Assembly: GCA_050699435.1 (NCBI GenBank) | Contig: JBOHGM010000008.1 | Location: 11,103-75,102, forward strand | DNA: 64,000 nt | Reading direction: 5' to 3' | From: GCA-003244245 sp050699435 | GTDB lineage: Bacteria > Actinomycetota > Actinomycetes > Mycobacteriales > Pseudonocardiaceae | Part shown: positions 17,808 through 25,937 of the stretch, piece by piece | How the letters are laid out: the number at the start of each line of letters is the position of its first letter | How positions within the stretch are numbered: the first letter of the stretch is position 1 | Made by a program: the position numbers and the translations under genes | The notes under the pieces: model-generated | Databases searched by the model: none | Told to the model about the DNA's origin: nothing | What the model saw: only the letters and a program-made list of their open reading frames with translations

Positions 17808-18989
17808 GTGCTGAGGGTAGGACTGACCGGGGGGATCGGGTCCGGTAAGTCGACGGTGGCTGCCAGGCTCGCCGAGCGGGGGGCGTGGATCATCGACTCG
17901 GACCAGATAGCCCGCGAGGTCGTCGAACCCGGATCCGAGGGGTTGCGCGGCGTGGTCGAGGAATTCGGTGCGCAGATCCTCACCGAGGAGGGTGCGCTGG
18001 ACCGGGCTGCGCTGGCGGCGCGGATCTTCGACGATGCGGACGCCCGGCGCCGTCTCAACACCATCGTGCACCCGCTGGTCGGGCGGCGCTCCGCCGAGTT
18101 GCTGGCGGCCGCGCCATCCGACGCGATCGTGGTCCAGGACATTCCGCTGCTTGTCGAGGCCGGGCTGGCGGCGGGTTTTGCGCTGGTCGTAGTGGTGCAT
18201 GCGGATCTCGAGGTGCGGGTACGCCGGTTGGCTGAGCAGCGCGGCATGCCCCAGTCCGATGCGAGGGCGCGGATCGCTGCGCAGGGCACCGACGAGCTGC
18301 GTCGCGCAGCGGCGGACGTATGGCTGGACAACAGCGGCTCCCGGCACACCACGACCACCGCAGTGGATCGGTTGTGGGCTGAGCGGCTGGTGCCCTTCGA
18401 GCGCAACCTGCGACACCGAGCTCGCGCACCGCGGTCTGCGGCCCCCGTCCTCGTGCGTCCCGACCGCAGCTGGCCGCAACAGGCGCAACGAGTGATCATG
18501 CGCATCGAGGTGGTGGCACGCGAGTGGGCGCTGCGGGTTGACCACATCGGCTCGACGTCGGTCCCCGGCCTGGACGCAACGGACGTGCTGGACCTGCAGG
18601 TGGTGACCGCAGACCTCGACGGGGCGAAGCGACTGGCCGACGTCCTGATCGAGGCGGGGCTGGTCAGGCTTGACGATCGTTGGTGGGACAACGCCCGCGA
18701 CGGCAGCACCCCGGACAAGATGGTGGTGACCAACGCCGATCCCGGCCGAGCGGTCAACTGCCACATCCGGCCGGTGGCCTCCCCAACCTGGCGGGAAGCC
18801 TTGCTGCTGCGGGACTGGCTGCGGGCCCATCCGGATGGTGTGCGTGCGTACGCCGCGCTCAAGCACAGGCTGGTGGCGCAATCGTGGGACAGCATCGATG
18901 CCTACGCCGAGGCGAAGACCCCGTTCGTGCACTGCGCGCTGGACCGGGCCGAGCGCTGGGCGGCGCAGACCGGCTGGCGGGTCGGCTGA
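17808..18989 (+). CDS. coaE: Dephospho-CoA kinase with C-terminal GrpB-like domain
   Basis: Last enzyme of coenzyme A synthesis; it phosphorylates the 3'-hydroxyl of dephospho-CoA. It has 393 residues, twice the length of E. coli CoaE. Residues 1-200 are the kinase, with P-loop GLTGGIGSGKST (5-16), acidic IIDSDQIAREVV, and the lid HPLVG..R. From about 215 onward is a GrpB/UPF0157 (nucleotidyltransferase-like) domain: VDHIGSTSVPGLDATDVLDL. The same fusion occurs in M. tuberculosis Rv1631. GTG at 17808 starts directly with VLRVGLTGG; earlier in-frame starts would run antisense through the PG-binding gene. Confidence 0.93.
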   Translation: MLRVGLTGGIGSGKSTVAARLAERGAWIIDSDQIAREVVEPGSEGLRGVVEEFGAQILTEEGALDRAALAARIFDDADARRRLNTIVHPLVGRRSAELLAAAPSDAIVVQDIPLLVEAGLAAGFALVVVVHADLEVRVRRLAEQRGMPQSDARARIAAQGTDELRRAAADVWLDNSGSRHTTTTAVDRLWAERLVPFERNLRHRARAPRSAAPVLVRPDRSWPQQAQRVIMRIEVVAREWALRVDHIGSTSVPGLDATDVLDLQVVTADLDGAKRLADVLIEAGLVRLDDRWWDNARDGSTPDKMVVTNADPGRAVNCHIRPVASPTWREALLLRDWLRAHPDGVRAYAALKHRLVAQSWDSIDAYAEAKTPFVHCALDRAERWAAQTGWRVG

Positions 18990-19010
18990 CGGCCAGACAG
19001 CGCAGCCGGG

Positions 19011-19532
19011 TCAGAACAGAGCCGGCCAGTGCTGCGTGATGCCCCGGCCGGCAAGCCAGGATCGCAGGTCGTAGCGATGCCTGGTGAGCTGTTCCAGTGC
19101 GCGGTGCACCGCCTGCAGCGCGAGGTCAGCGTCCACCGGTCGCAGCACACCGGCGGCGACTGCGGCGGCGAAGTCCTCCGCACTGGCGACTCGAGGCACC
19201 GAACCGGACACCACGGTCAGCCCCAGCAGCATGTCCGTGGTGCGCCAGTGCCGGGCGTCGTGCTCGATCCGCACCGCGGTGAGCACGCTGCACCTGCTCC
19301 GGTCATGGCGCGAGCGTGGTCGCCCGGCGGATAGCCGCAGCCCGTCGGCGGGCAGCAACCAGCAGGCTTGCGACTCGACCTCGGGATCGTCCGGAGTGCT
19401 GAACTCCAGGTGCAGTCCCCAGGGCTCGGCGTGGCAGCAGGTCAGCCGACGGACGGTACCTGAAGAGTACGTCCGCGTCCTGGCCACGGTGTCCACCACG
19501 TCGACCAGTTGAGGGGTCAGGACGGCGCCCAC
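19011..19532 (-). CDS. DUF402 family protein (paralogue 1)
   Basis: A 173-residue protein sharing the layout of its neighbour at 19602-20180: an N-terminal EPWGLHLEF strand, central CWLLPADGLRLS, a basic stretch, TAVRIEHDARHWRTTDMLLGL, and a helical tail ending in RGITQHWPALF. DUF402/FomD-like barrels bind or hydrolyse nucleotides in some members. I chose the GTG at 19530-19532 because TACGCT lies 6 nt upstream; the ATG at 19574 (14 codons longer) has no ribosome binding site. It is 69 bp downstream of the paralogue on the same strand. Confidence 0.72.
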   Translation of the reverse strand: MGAVLTPQLVDVVDTVARTRTYSSGTVRRLTCCHAEPWGLHLEFSTPDDPEVESQACWLLPADGLRLSAGRPRSRHDRSRCSVLTAVRIEHDARHWRTTDMLLGLTVVSGSVPRVASAEDFAAAVAAGVLRPVDADLALQAVHRALEQLTRHRYDLRSWLAGRGITQHWPALF

Positions 19533-19538
19533 GTGGCG

Positions 19539-19544
19539 AGCGTA
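19539..19544 (-). promoter_or_regulatory. Putative -10 element (TACGCT) before the first DUF402 gene
   Basis: TACGCT ends 6 nt before the GTG at 19532, supporting that start codon. Confidence 0.35.
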
Positions 19545-19601
19545 GTGGGCGTGCGGCGCCACCTCAGGCCGCATCCCCCGAGGGGGTTGCTTCCTGCCCG
19601 T

Positions 19602-20180
19602 TCACGTATCGCCAACCTTGGCGGCAGGGTGTCGCGCCCAGGTCGGCCACGCCCCCAGCGTCGCCAGCCAGCAATCCAGCCGATAGCCGTGCCTGGCCAG
19701 ACCGTCGACCGCCCGGTAGGCCGTAGCCAGCGCGTTCTGTGCGGCGGGTCGGTCGAGCAATCCCGCGACGACCGCGTCCAGCAGTTCGTCGGTGTCGAGC
19801 ACTTCGAGGTCGCGACCTACCCGCAGCACCAGGTCCAGGTAGTGATCTTCGGTCCGCCACTGTCTGCCCTGCACGTCGATGCGCACCACGTCGAGGTAGA
19901 AGTCTTGGTCGCGCTCGTGCCCGGGGTGGAAGAACCAGTCGGAGACCCGCAGCCCCACCGCAGGCAGCAGCCAGGACTCGATCGCGCGGATCGAGGGATG
20001 GTCGATGACGTCGCGGGCGAGATACAGACCGAACGGCTCGACCCGGTACTCCCGCACCCTGCGGACGACGCCCTTGGGGTCGGTATTGGTCATCGCGTCC
20101 AGGTCGAACACCTCGACCTTGGGAGCGTGCACGTGAGCGACGGCAGGGGTAACGCTGTCGCCGGGATGGGTCGTGGTCAT
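19602..20180 (-). CDS. DUF402 family protein (paralogue 2)
   Basis: A 192-residue DUF402 protein with the canonical family features: VEVFDLDAMTNTDPKG, VEPFGLYLARDV, ESWLLPAVGLRVSDWFFHPG, FYLDVVRIDVQGRQWRTEDH and YLDLVLRVGRDLEVLDTDEL. Acidic residues in the last two segments would be the metal or phosphate site by analogy with characterised family members. ATG at 20178-20180 has TAGGCT 8 nt upstream, so it is probably leaderless and shares a divergent promoter region with uvrB. Function unknown. Confidence 0.82.
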   Translation of the reverse strand: MTTTHPGDSVTPAVAHVHAPKVEVFDLDAMTNTDPKGVVRRVREYRVEPFGLYLARDVIDHPSIRAIESWLLPAVGLRVSDWFFHPGHERDQDFYLDVVRIDVQGRQWRTEDHYLDLVLRVGRDLEVLDTDELLDAVVAGLLDRPAAQNALATAYRAVDGLARHGYRLDCWLATLGAWPTWARHPAAKVGDT

Positions 20181-20188
20181 CCACGTCC

Positions 20189-20194
20189 AGCCTA
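20189..20194 (-). promoter_or_regulatory. Putative -10 element (TAGGCT) before the second DUF402 gene
   Basis: TAGGCT ends 8 nt before the ATG at 20180 on the minus strand. Confidence 0.35.
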
Positions 20195-20242
20195 CGCATC
20201 GCTGCGGCGCCTGGCCTGCACCACCGCAGGAATGTCAGAGTC

Positions 20243-20300
20243 CACGCCTACTCTGGGGGCGTGGCATTCGCCACGCCTACTCTGGGGGCGTGGCATTCGC
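20243..20300. repeat. Perfect 29-bp tandem duplication over the uvrB start
   Basis: 20243-20271 and 20272-20300 are identical and adjacent. Each copy carries TACTCT, GGGGGC and GTGGCATTCGC, so the promoter -10, start codon and first codons of uvrB are doubled. The first copy's GTG (20261) is in a different frame from uvrB because 29 is not a multiple of three. Confidence 0.9.
20278..20283 (+). promoter_or_regulatory. Putative -10 element of uvrB (TACTCT)
   Basis: TACTCT ends 6 nt before the uvrB GTG; an identical element at 20249-20254 precedes the duplicated GTG at 20261. The GGGGG between them could alternatively act as a weak ribosome binding site. Confidence 0.35.
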
Positions 20301-22452
20301 GACTGAATACCCGGTGACCGCGCACTCGCAGTTCCGTCCGGTGCAGGAGATCCCCCGCACCGGGAGCCGCTTCGAGGTGGTCAGCGACTACGAGCCCGCA
20401 GGCGACCAGCCCGCCGCGATCGCGGACCTCGAACGGCGCCTCACGGCGGGCGAGCCGGACGTGGTGCTGCTCGGCGCGACCGGCACCGGCAAATCAGCCA
20501 CCACGGCCTGGCTGATCGAGCGGCTGCAGCGACCGACGCTGGTGATGGCGCCGAACAAAACCCTCGCCGCTCAGCTGGCCAATGAGCTGCGCGACATGCT
20601 GCCGAACAACGCGGTGGAGTACTTCGTCTCCTACTACGACTACTACCAGCCCGAGGCCTACATCGCGCAGACCGACACCTACATCGAGAAGGACTCCTCG
20701 ATCAACGAGGACGTGGAGCGGTTGCGGCACTCGGCGACCTCGACCCTGCTCTCCCGGCGTGACGTGGTGGTGGTCGCCTCGGTGTCCTGCATCTACGGGC
20801 TGGGCACCCCGCAGTCCTACCTGGACCGCTCCGTCCAGCTCCACCTCGGCGCCGAGGTGGAGCGCGACGCGCTGCTGCGAGCGCTGGTCGACGTGCAGTA
20901 CACCCGCAACGACCTGGCCTTCGCCCGGGGCACGTTCCGGGTCCGTGGGGACACTGTGGAGATCATCCCGGCCTACGAGGAGCTGGCCGTCCGGATCGAG
21001 TTCTTCGGCGACGAGATCGAATCGCTGTACTACCTGCACCCCCTCACCGGTGAGGTGGTCCGCCAGGTGGCCGATGTGCGGATCTTCCCGGCGACCCACT
21101 ATGTGGCCGGCCCGGAGCGGATGGAGCGCGCCATCCGCGACATCGAAGCCGAAGTGGAGGAACGGCTCGCCGTGCTGGAGGGGCAGGGCAAGCTGCTGGA
21201 GGCCCAGCGGCTGCGGATGCGCACCCAGTACGACGTGGAGATGATGCGCCAGGTCGGGTTCTGCTCGGGGATCGAGAACTACTCGCGGCACATCGACGGT
21301 CGTGCGGCCGGCTCCGCCCCGGCGACGTTGCTCGACTACTTTCCCGCCGACTTCCTGCTCGTCATCGACGAATCGCATGTCACCGTGCCGCAGATCGGCG
21401 GCATGTTCGAGGGCGATATGTCCCGCAAGCGCAACCTGGTCGATCACGGCTTCCGGCTGCCCTCCGCGATGGACAACCGGCCACTGACCTGGGAGGAGTT
21501 CAGCGACCGCGTTGGCCAGACGGTCTACCTCTCGGCAACGCCGGGGCCGTATGAGATGGGCCAGGCCGGCGGCGAGTTCGTCGAGCAGGTCATCCGGCCG
21601 ACCGGGCTGGTCGACCCTGAGGTGATGGTCAAACCCACCACGGGGCAGATCGACGACCTGGTGCACGAGATCCGGGAACGGGCCGAGCGCGGCGAGCGGG
21701 TGCTGGTCACCACGCTGACCAAGAAGATGGCCGAGGACCTCACCGACTATCTGCTCGAGCTCGGCATCCGGGTCCGCTACCTGCACTCCGAAGTCGACAC
21801 GCTGCGCCGGGTGGAGCTGCTACGGCAGTTGCGGCAGGGCGAGTTCGACGTGCTGGTCGGGATCAACCTGTTGCGCGAGGGCCTGGACCTGCCCGAGGTG
21901 TCGCTGGTGGCGATCCTGGACGCGGACAAGGAGGGGTTCCTGCGCAGCGAGACGTCGCTGATCCAGACCATCGGCCGGGCCGCCCGCAACGTGTCCGGGC
22001 AGGTGCACATGTACGCCGATAGGGTCACCGACTCGATGCGCCGGGCCATCGACGAGACCAACCGGCGCCGGGCCAAGCAGGTCGCCTACAACACCGAACG
22101 CGGATTAGACCCGCAACCGCTGCGCAAAAAGATCAACGACATCCTCGACCGGGTCTACGCCGAGGCGGAGGACACCGAGGGCGTAGCCGTCGGGGGGTCC
22201 GGGCGCAACGCATCGCGGGGCAAGCGCGCTGCTGGCGAACCCGGTCGTGCGCGCGGCAGCGCGGGCGTGCTGGAAGGGCGGGACACCTCGTCGATGCCCC
22301 GCGCTGAGCTCGCTGATCTGGTGCAGCAGCTCACCGAGCAGATGATGGGCGCGGCCCGCGAGTTGCAGTTCGAACTTGCTGCGCGGCTCCGGGACGAGAT
22401 CGCCGACCTCAAGAAGGAGCTCCGCGGCATGGACGCTGCCGGCATCCGCTAG
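20290..22452 (+). CDS. uvrB: UvrABC system protein B (excinuclease subunit)
   Basis: Damage-verifying helicase-like subunit of nucleotide excision repair, 720 residues. Walker A is GATGTGKS (62-69), the DNA-clamping beta-hairpin is YYDYYQPEAYIAQTDTYIEK, Walker B/DEAD region is VIDESHVTVPQIGGM, and motif VI is QTIGRAARN. A C-terminal UVR motif (ELADLVQQLTEQMMGAARELQ and onward) binds UvrC. A Gly/Arg/Ala-rich linker at about 640-680 is longer than average. I chose the GTG at 20290, within the second copy of a 29-bp duplication, because it is the only one in frame that follows a -10-like element. Confidence 0.96.
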   Translation: MAFATEYPVTAHSQFRPVQEIPRTGSRFEVVSDYEPAGDQPAAIADLERRLTAGEPDVVLLGATGTGKSATTAWLIERLQRPTLVMAPNKTLAAQLANELRDMLPNNAVEYFVSYYDYYQPEAYIAQTDTYIEKDSSINEDVERLRHSATSTLLSRRDVVVVASVSCIYGLGTPQSYLDRSVQLHLGAEVERDALLRALVDVQYTRNDLAFARGTFRVRGDTVEIIPAYEELAVRIEFFGDEIESLYYLHPLTGEVVRQVADVRIFPATHYVAGPERMERAIRDIEAEVEERLAVLEGQGKLLEAQRLRMRTQYDVEMMRQVGFCSGIENYSRHIDGRAAGSAPATLLDYFPADFLLVIDESHVTVPQIGGMFEGDMSRKRNLVDHGFRLPSAMDNRPLTWEEFSDRVGQTVYLSATPGPYEMGQAGGEFVEQVIRPTGLVDPEVMVKPTTGQIDDLVHEIRERAERGERVLVTTLTKKMAEDLTDYLLELGIRVRYLHSEVDTLRRVELLRQLRQGEFDVLVGINLLREGLDLPEVSLVAILDADKEGFLRSETSLIQTIGRAARNVSGQVHMYADRVTDSMRRAIDETNRRRAKQVAYNTERGLDPQPLRKKINDILDRVYAEAEDTEGVAVGGSGRNASRGKRAAGEPGRARGSAGVLEGRDTSSMPRAELADLVQQLTEQMMGAARELQFELAARLRDEIADLKKELRGMDAAGIR

Positions 22453-22492
22453 TTGGGGGCTCTTCACGTACCGCCGGTGCCACCCTCATCGA

Positions 22493-22564
22493 GGCGCACA
22501 GCGACTGGGTTCGCGGTGGATTGTGCTGCTCGACCCGGAGGGCAACGAATTCTGCGTAACCTGA
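22493..22564 (+). pseudogene. C-terminal remnant of a glyoxalase/VOC-family gene
   Basis: Just after uvrB, a short frame reads RWIVLLDPEGNEFCVT and a stop codon. This is the characteristic C-terminal end of VOC (glyoxalase-like) proteins. Nothing upstream continues the domain, because the uvrB stop precedes it in another frame. It is a relic left by deletion. Confidence 0.65.
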
Positions 22565-22618
22565 CGCTCAGGCCCTAGCCGCAATGGGGCTACCAGTACT
22601 GAGTGGAGGTGATGGCTC

Positions 22619-23803
22619 GTGTCCTCCCAGGCGGACGTGCTCACAACCCGGTTCGGTGACGGTCTAGCCGTCGGCCCCGATCTGACCCGCTCCGCAACGG
22701 CTGCTGTGGAGCAGGCCATTGCCCCGCTCGCCGGGCAGCGGCCCGACCTGCTGTGCGTGTTCGTCTGCGGCGACGATCCTGCGGCAGTCGAAGCGGCGGG
22801 TACCCGCGCGATGGACGTGGCCGGGGCCCGTACGACGCTGGGCTGCAGTGCCGGCGGCGTGCTCGGCGCAGGCCGGGGCGTGGAGACCGAGCGGGCGGTC
22901 AGCGCATTCGCCGCGTGCCTTCCCGGCGCCAGGTGCACCCCGTTCCAGCTGGAGCTCACGCACACGCCTGACGGCGCCGCCGTGACCGGGATGCCGGACC
23001 GGCGCGAGGACGACGCCGTCGCGGTGCTCCTCGCTGACCCTGCCACCTTTCCCGTCGCCGCCTTCGTGCAACGGTCGAATGAGGACATCCCCAGCCTCCC
23101 GTTCATCGGCGGTGTGGCCAGCGGTCCTGTTGACTCCGGTTCGGCGCGGCTGTTCATGGACGGACGCAGCGTGCCGGCCGGAGCCGTGGGGGTGGTACTG
23201 GGCGGTTCGGTCGCCGTGCGTCCGCTGGTGAGTCAGGGATGCCGCCCCTTCGGTCCCCCGATGATCGTCACCAAGGCGGAGGGCAACGTCTTGCTGGAGC
23301 TGGCCGGGACGCCCGCGCTGACCAAGCTCGAGCAGATCGTCGCCGAGCTCGCTGATGAGGACCGGCGCGCCGTGGCACACGGACTGAACATCGGCGTCGT
23401 GATGGACGAGTACGCTCCGGAGCACGAGCGCGGTGATTTCCTCATCCGGGGTGTCGTGGGTGCCGACCGCGAGCAGGGCGCGATCGCCATCGGGGATTTC
23501 GTCGAGGTGGGTCGCACGGTCCGCTTTCAGGTGCGTGATGCGTCCGCAGCCGATGAGGACCTCACGGAGCTTTTCGCTCGGTTCCGTGCGGAGTGCGGCC
23601 CGGTCGGCGGCGCGCTGCTGTTCTCCTGCAACGGCCGTGGTAGGGCCATGTTCCCCAGCCCCGATCACGACGTGCTCGCGGTCCGCGCGGGTCTCGGTGC
23701 GACCGGTGTGGCCGGGTTCTTCGCGGCCGGCGAGATCGGCCCGGTCGCGGGTCGTAACCACGTGCACGGATTCACCGCGTCGATCCTCGCCTTCGGTTTG
23801 TGA
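22619..23803 (+). CDS. FIST-domain sensory protein
   Basis: A 394-residue soluble protein with an N-terminal FIST domain (about 35-225; LLCVFVCGDDP, TLGCSAGGVLGAGRGVE, PFIGGVASG) and a C-terminal FIST_C domain (about 230-375; ADREQGAIAIGDFVEVGRTVRFQVRDA, GGALLFSCNGRG). FIST domains are proposed small-ligand (for example amino acid) sensors in signal transduction, usually attached to or near signalling genes; here the neighbour is a GlxA-type regulator on the opposite strand. GTG at 22619 follows TGGAGGTGAT, a good ribosome binding site. Confidence 0.88.
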   Translation: MSSQADVLTTRFGDGLAVGPDLTRSATAAVEQAIAPLAGQRPDLLCVFVCGDDPAAVEAAGTRAMDVAGARTTLGCSAGGVLGAGRGVETERAVSAFAACLPGARCTPFQLELTHTPDGAAVTGMPDRREDDAVAVLLADPATFPVAAFVQRSNEDIPSLPFIGGVASGPVDSGSARLFMDGRSVPAGAVGVVLGGSVAVRPLVSQGCRPFGPPMIVTKAEGNVLLELAGTPALTKLEQIVAELADEDRRAVAHGLNIGVVMDEYAPEHERGDFLIRGVVGADREQGAIAIGDFVEVGRTVRFQVRDASAADEDLTELFARFRAECGPVGGALLFSCNGRGRAMFPSPDHDVLAVRAGLGATGVAGFFAAGEIGPVAGRNHVHGFTASILAFGL

Positions 23804-23824
23804 GAGGCGCGGGCGCACCAGCAC

Positions 23825-24823
23825 TCACGAGCCGGCGGCAGCAGTCCGGAAGGTGCGCCGGTAGACCTGCGGGGCTACCCCGCGCTCCCGGATGAAGTGC
23901 TCCCGCAACCCCGCGGCGGAGCCGAAGCCGGACCGGCGGGCAACCTCGTCGACCGGCAGTTCACCGCTCTCCAGCATCCGCTCGGCCAACCGGACCCGCT
24001 GGGCGAGCAGCCAGGCGTACGGGGTGGTGCCGGTGTGCGCCCGGAAGTGCCGGGCGAAGCTGCGCGGCGACATGTGCGCCCGGGACGCGAGTACCTCCAC
24101 CGTGAGCGGTTCCGCGGCGTTGCGCTGCGCCCAGGACATCACCTCCCCCAGCGGATTGCGGGCAGGCGGGACCGGCTGCTCGATGAACTGCGCCTGGCCG
24201 CCGTCCCGGTAGGGCGGCACCACCATCCGACGCGCCACTGAGTTGGCCACCTCACCGCCGAACACCTGCCGCAGCAGGTACAGCGAGGCGTCGATGCCCG
24301 CGGCGGTCCCCGCGCTGGTCACCACGGGGCCGGCGTCCACGTAGAGCACCCCGGGGTCCAGGTCGACCTGCGGGTAGCGCCGGGCGAAGTCCTCGGCGTG
24401 GCGCCAGTGCGTGGTGGCCCGGCGGCCGTCGAGAAGTCCGGTGGCGGCCACCGCGAAGGCCCCGGTGCAGTGCGCCAGCAACCGGGCGCCGCGGTCCACC
24501 GCAGCGCGCAGCGCGTCCTGCAGTTCGGCCGAGGGCTCATCGTCGTGGTCCCAGGAGGTGACCACCACGAGGTCGGCGGTGGCCAGCCGTTCCAGGCCGT
24601 GCTCGGGCAGGATGCGCAGCCCGGTATCGGTGCGCAGCGGGCCCGGTTCACCGGCGACCACCGCGTAGTCGAATCCGGGCAGCCCGTCTGCGGTGCGGTC
24701 GTAGCCGAAGATCTCGCTGAATACCCCGAGGCCGAAGGTGCCGACGCCGTGGCAGGCGATGGCGGCCACGTCCCGGAGTTGCCATTCAGCTGGCTTGGCG
24801 AGGGATGTCTGAGCGAGCGACAT
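23825..24823 (-). CDS. GlxA-family transcriptional regulator (DJ-1/PfpI plus AraC HTH)
   Basis: A 332-residue regulator. The N-terminal DJ-1/PfpI-like domain (about 20-190) includes VAAIACHGVGTFGLGVFSEI and the nucleophile-elbow-like LLAHCTGAFAVAATGLLDG; the C-terminal AraC double helix-turn-helix (about 225-320) includes LASRAHMSPRSFARHFRAHT and DEVARRSGFGSAAGLREHF. Such proteins usually sense small metabolites. I placed the start at the ATG 24821-24823, 7 nt after TATCCT. In-frame GTG (24862) and ATG (24853) starts are alternatives. It is divergent from a small gene at 24898. Confidence 0.87.
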   Translation of the reverse strand: MSLAQTSLAKPAEWQLRDVAAIACHGVGTFGLGVFSEIFGYDRTADGLPGFDYAVVAGEPGPLRTDTGLRILPEHGLERLATADLVVVTSWDHDDEPSAELQDALRAAVDRGARLLAHCTGAFAVAATGLLDGRRATTHWRHAEDFARRYPQVDLDPGVLYVDAGPVVTSAGTAAGIDASLYLLRQVFGGEVANSVARRMVVPPYRDGGQAQFIEQPVPPARNPLGEVMSWAQRNAAEPLTVEVLASRAHMSPRSFARHFRAHTGTTPYAWLLAQRVRLAERMLESGELPVDEVARRSGFGSAAGLREHFIRERGVAPQVYRRTFRTAAAGS

Positions 24824-24830
24824 ACTTGGC

Positions 24831-24836
24831 AGGATA
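24831..24836 (-). promoter_or_regulatory. Putative -10 element (TATCCT) of the GlxA-type regulator
   Basis: TATCCT ends 7 nt before the ATG at 24823 on the minus strand. Confidence 0.35.
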
Positions 24837-24897
24837 CCAGTGACAATCGGCATTCCTGCCACTCGCTGGCGCCCCGGGGCCAGCGCAGACTTGTTGC

Positions 24898-25134
24898 ATG
24901 TTCGCAGTCCACTGCCCCCGCCATGGTTCCCGGGTACTGCTCTCCGAGCGGCAGATCCGGGCGCTGCACACCACCGATGCCGGCATTGTGATCGAGGCCG
25001 AGTGCGATGACGGCGAACGCGTCTTCGTCGTCACCGGCCGCCGCGCACCGGCAGACCTGGCCGCCTCCCGTCAGCTGGTGATGTCCTTGGTGGCGAACAG
25101 GCGCCAGGCCGCGACGCCGAAGACCGTCGCGTAG
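24898..25134 (+). CDS. Small conserved actinobacterial protein
   Basis: A 78-residue protein starting MFAVHCPRHGSRVLLSERQI. It resembles a family of small actinobacterial proteins of unknown function that open with a CPxH motif and have a strand region such as IVIEAECDDGERVFVVTGRR. Only the first 50 residues look conserved. The last 21 codons overlap the 3' end of the ABC permease gene on the other strand by 64 bp, so the tail may be an extension after loss of the original stop. It is divergently transcribed from the GlxA-type regulator. Confidence 0.6.
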   Translation: MFAVHCPRHGSRVLLSERQIRALHTTDAGIVIEAECDDGERVFVVTGRRAPADLAASRQLVMSLVANRRQAATPKTVA

Positions 25135-25937
25135 GCCAGCCCTGAGAAGGCTCCAGTGGCCAGGTCTGTCCAGTCGATCGGAGCGGCCAGCAGGTCGGAC
25201 CAGGCGGAGCTGAACCGGGTGGGCAGGTAGTCCCGCAGGCCGCCGAGGGCGTCGATGGTCTCCAGGATCTGGGACAGGATCGACACCATCACCGCACCAC
25301 CGACAGCGCCGAGTGGCGCGTCCGTGCTCACCGACAGCAGCAGGGCGAGCCCGGCGACCCAGCCGAAGTGCAGGGCCAGATAGCCGGGTGCCAGCGCCAG
25401 CCTGCTCACTGCGGGTGCGAAGTCCATCGACTGCCCGGTGGGGGAGATCAGGTCACCGGGCCCGTAGGCGATCACCCCGACGGCCAGCGCCACGGTCGGC
25501 AGCAACACCAGGGCGAAGGCCGAGAGCAGCGCGGCCACCGCCGCCTTCTGCCGCAGCAGCCGCCCGCGCGGCACCGGAGCGGCCAGCAGGTAGCGCAGGG
25601 TCGACCAGGACGCGTCGCTGGCCACGGTGTCGCCGAAGAACAGCGCCACGACCACGACCAGCAGGAAGCCCACCGAGGAGAACATCGTGAACACCACGAA
25701 GTTGGCCGCGCCTGCGGTGGCGAGGTCGATCAAGGTGACGCCCCCTTCGTCCCCGTCGTCGCCCCCGAGTTGGAAAGCGAGCCAGAGCAGGAAGGGCAGC
25801 AGGGCGAGGAACCCGAGGGTGAGCACGGTTCGCTTGCGCCGCAGCTGGCGCACCAGCTCCACCCGCAACGGCAGCGTGGCCCCGGCGCGGTAGCCGGGCG
25901 CGGCCCCGGAGCTGCGGTGCGCCCCCGAGCGGGTCAC
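25071..25937 (-). CDS. ABC transporter permease (ABC-2 type)
   Basis: A 288-residue membrane protein with six predicted spans: LGFLALLPFLLWLAFQL, FSSVGFLLVVVVALFFGDTV, AAVAALLSAFALVLLPTVAL, GYLALHFGWVAGLALLLSV, AVMVSILSQILETI and AYATVFGVAAWRLFA. A cytoplasmic N-terminus with PLRVELVRQLRRKRT is typical of exporters whose ATPase is a separate chain. The start overlaps the stop of the hydrolase-ATPase fusion by 4 nt, so the two form the exporter. The substrate is unknown. Confidence 0.85.
   Translation of the reverse strand: MTRSGAHRSSGAAPGYRAGATLPLRVELVRQLRRKRTVLTLGFLALLPFLLWLAFQLGGDDGDEGGVTLIDLATAGAANFVVFTMFSSVGFLLVVVVALFFGDTVASDASWSTLRYLLAAPVPRGRLLRQKAAVAALLSAFALVLLPTVALAVGVIAYGPGDLISPTGQSMDFAPAVSRLALAPGYLALHFGWVAGLALLLSVSTDAPLGAVGGAVMVSILSQILETIDALGGLRDYLPTRFSSAWSDLLAAPIDWTDLATGAFSGLAYATVFGVAAWRLFATKDITS

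Noticed and set aside
20494..21786. A 430-codon minus-strand frame opposite uvrB
   Set aside because: Antisense shadow; uvrB motifs are intact on the + strand.
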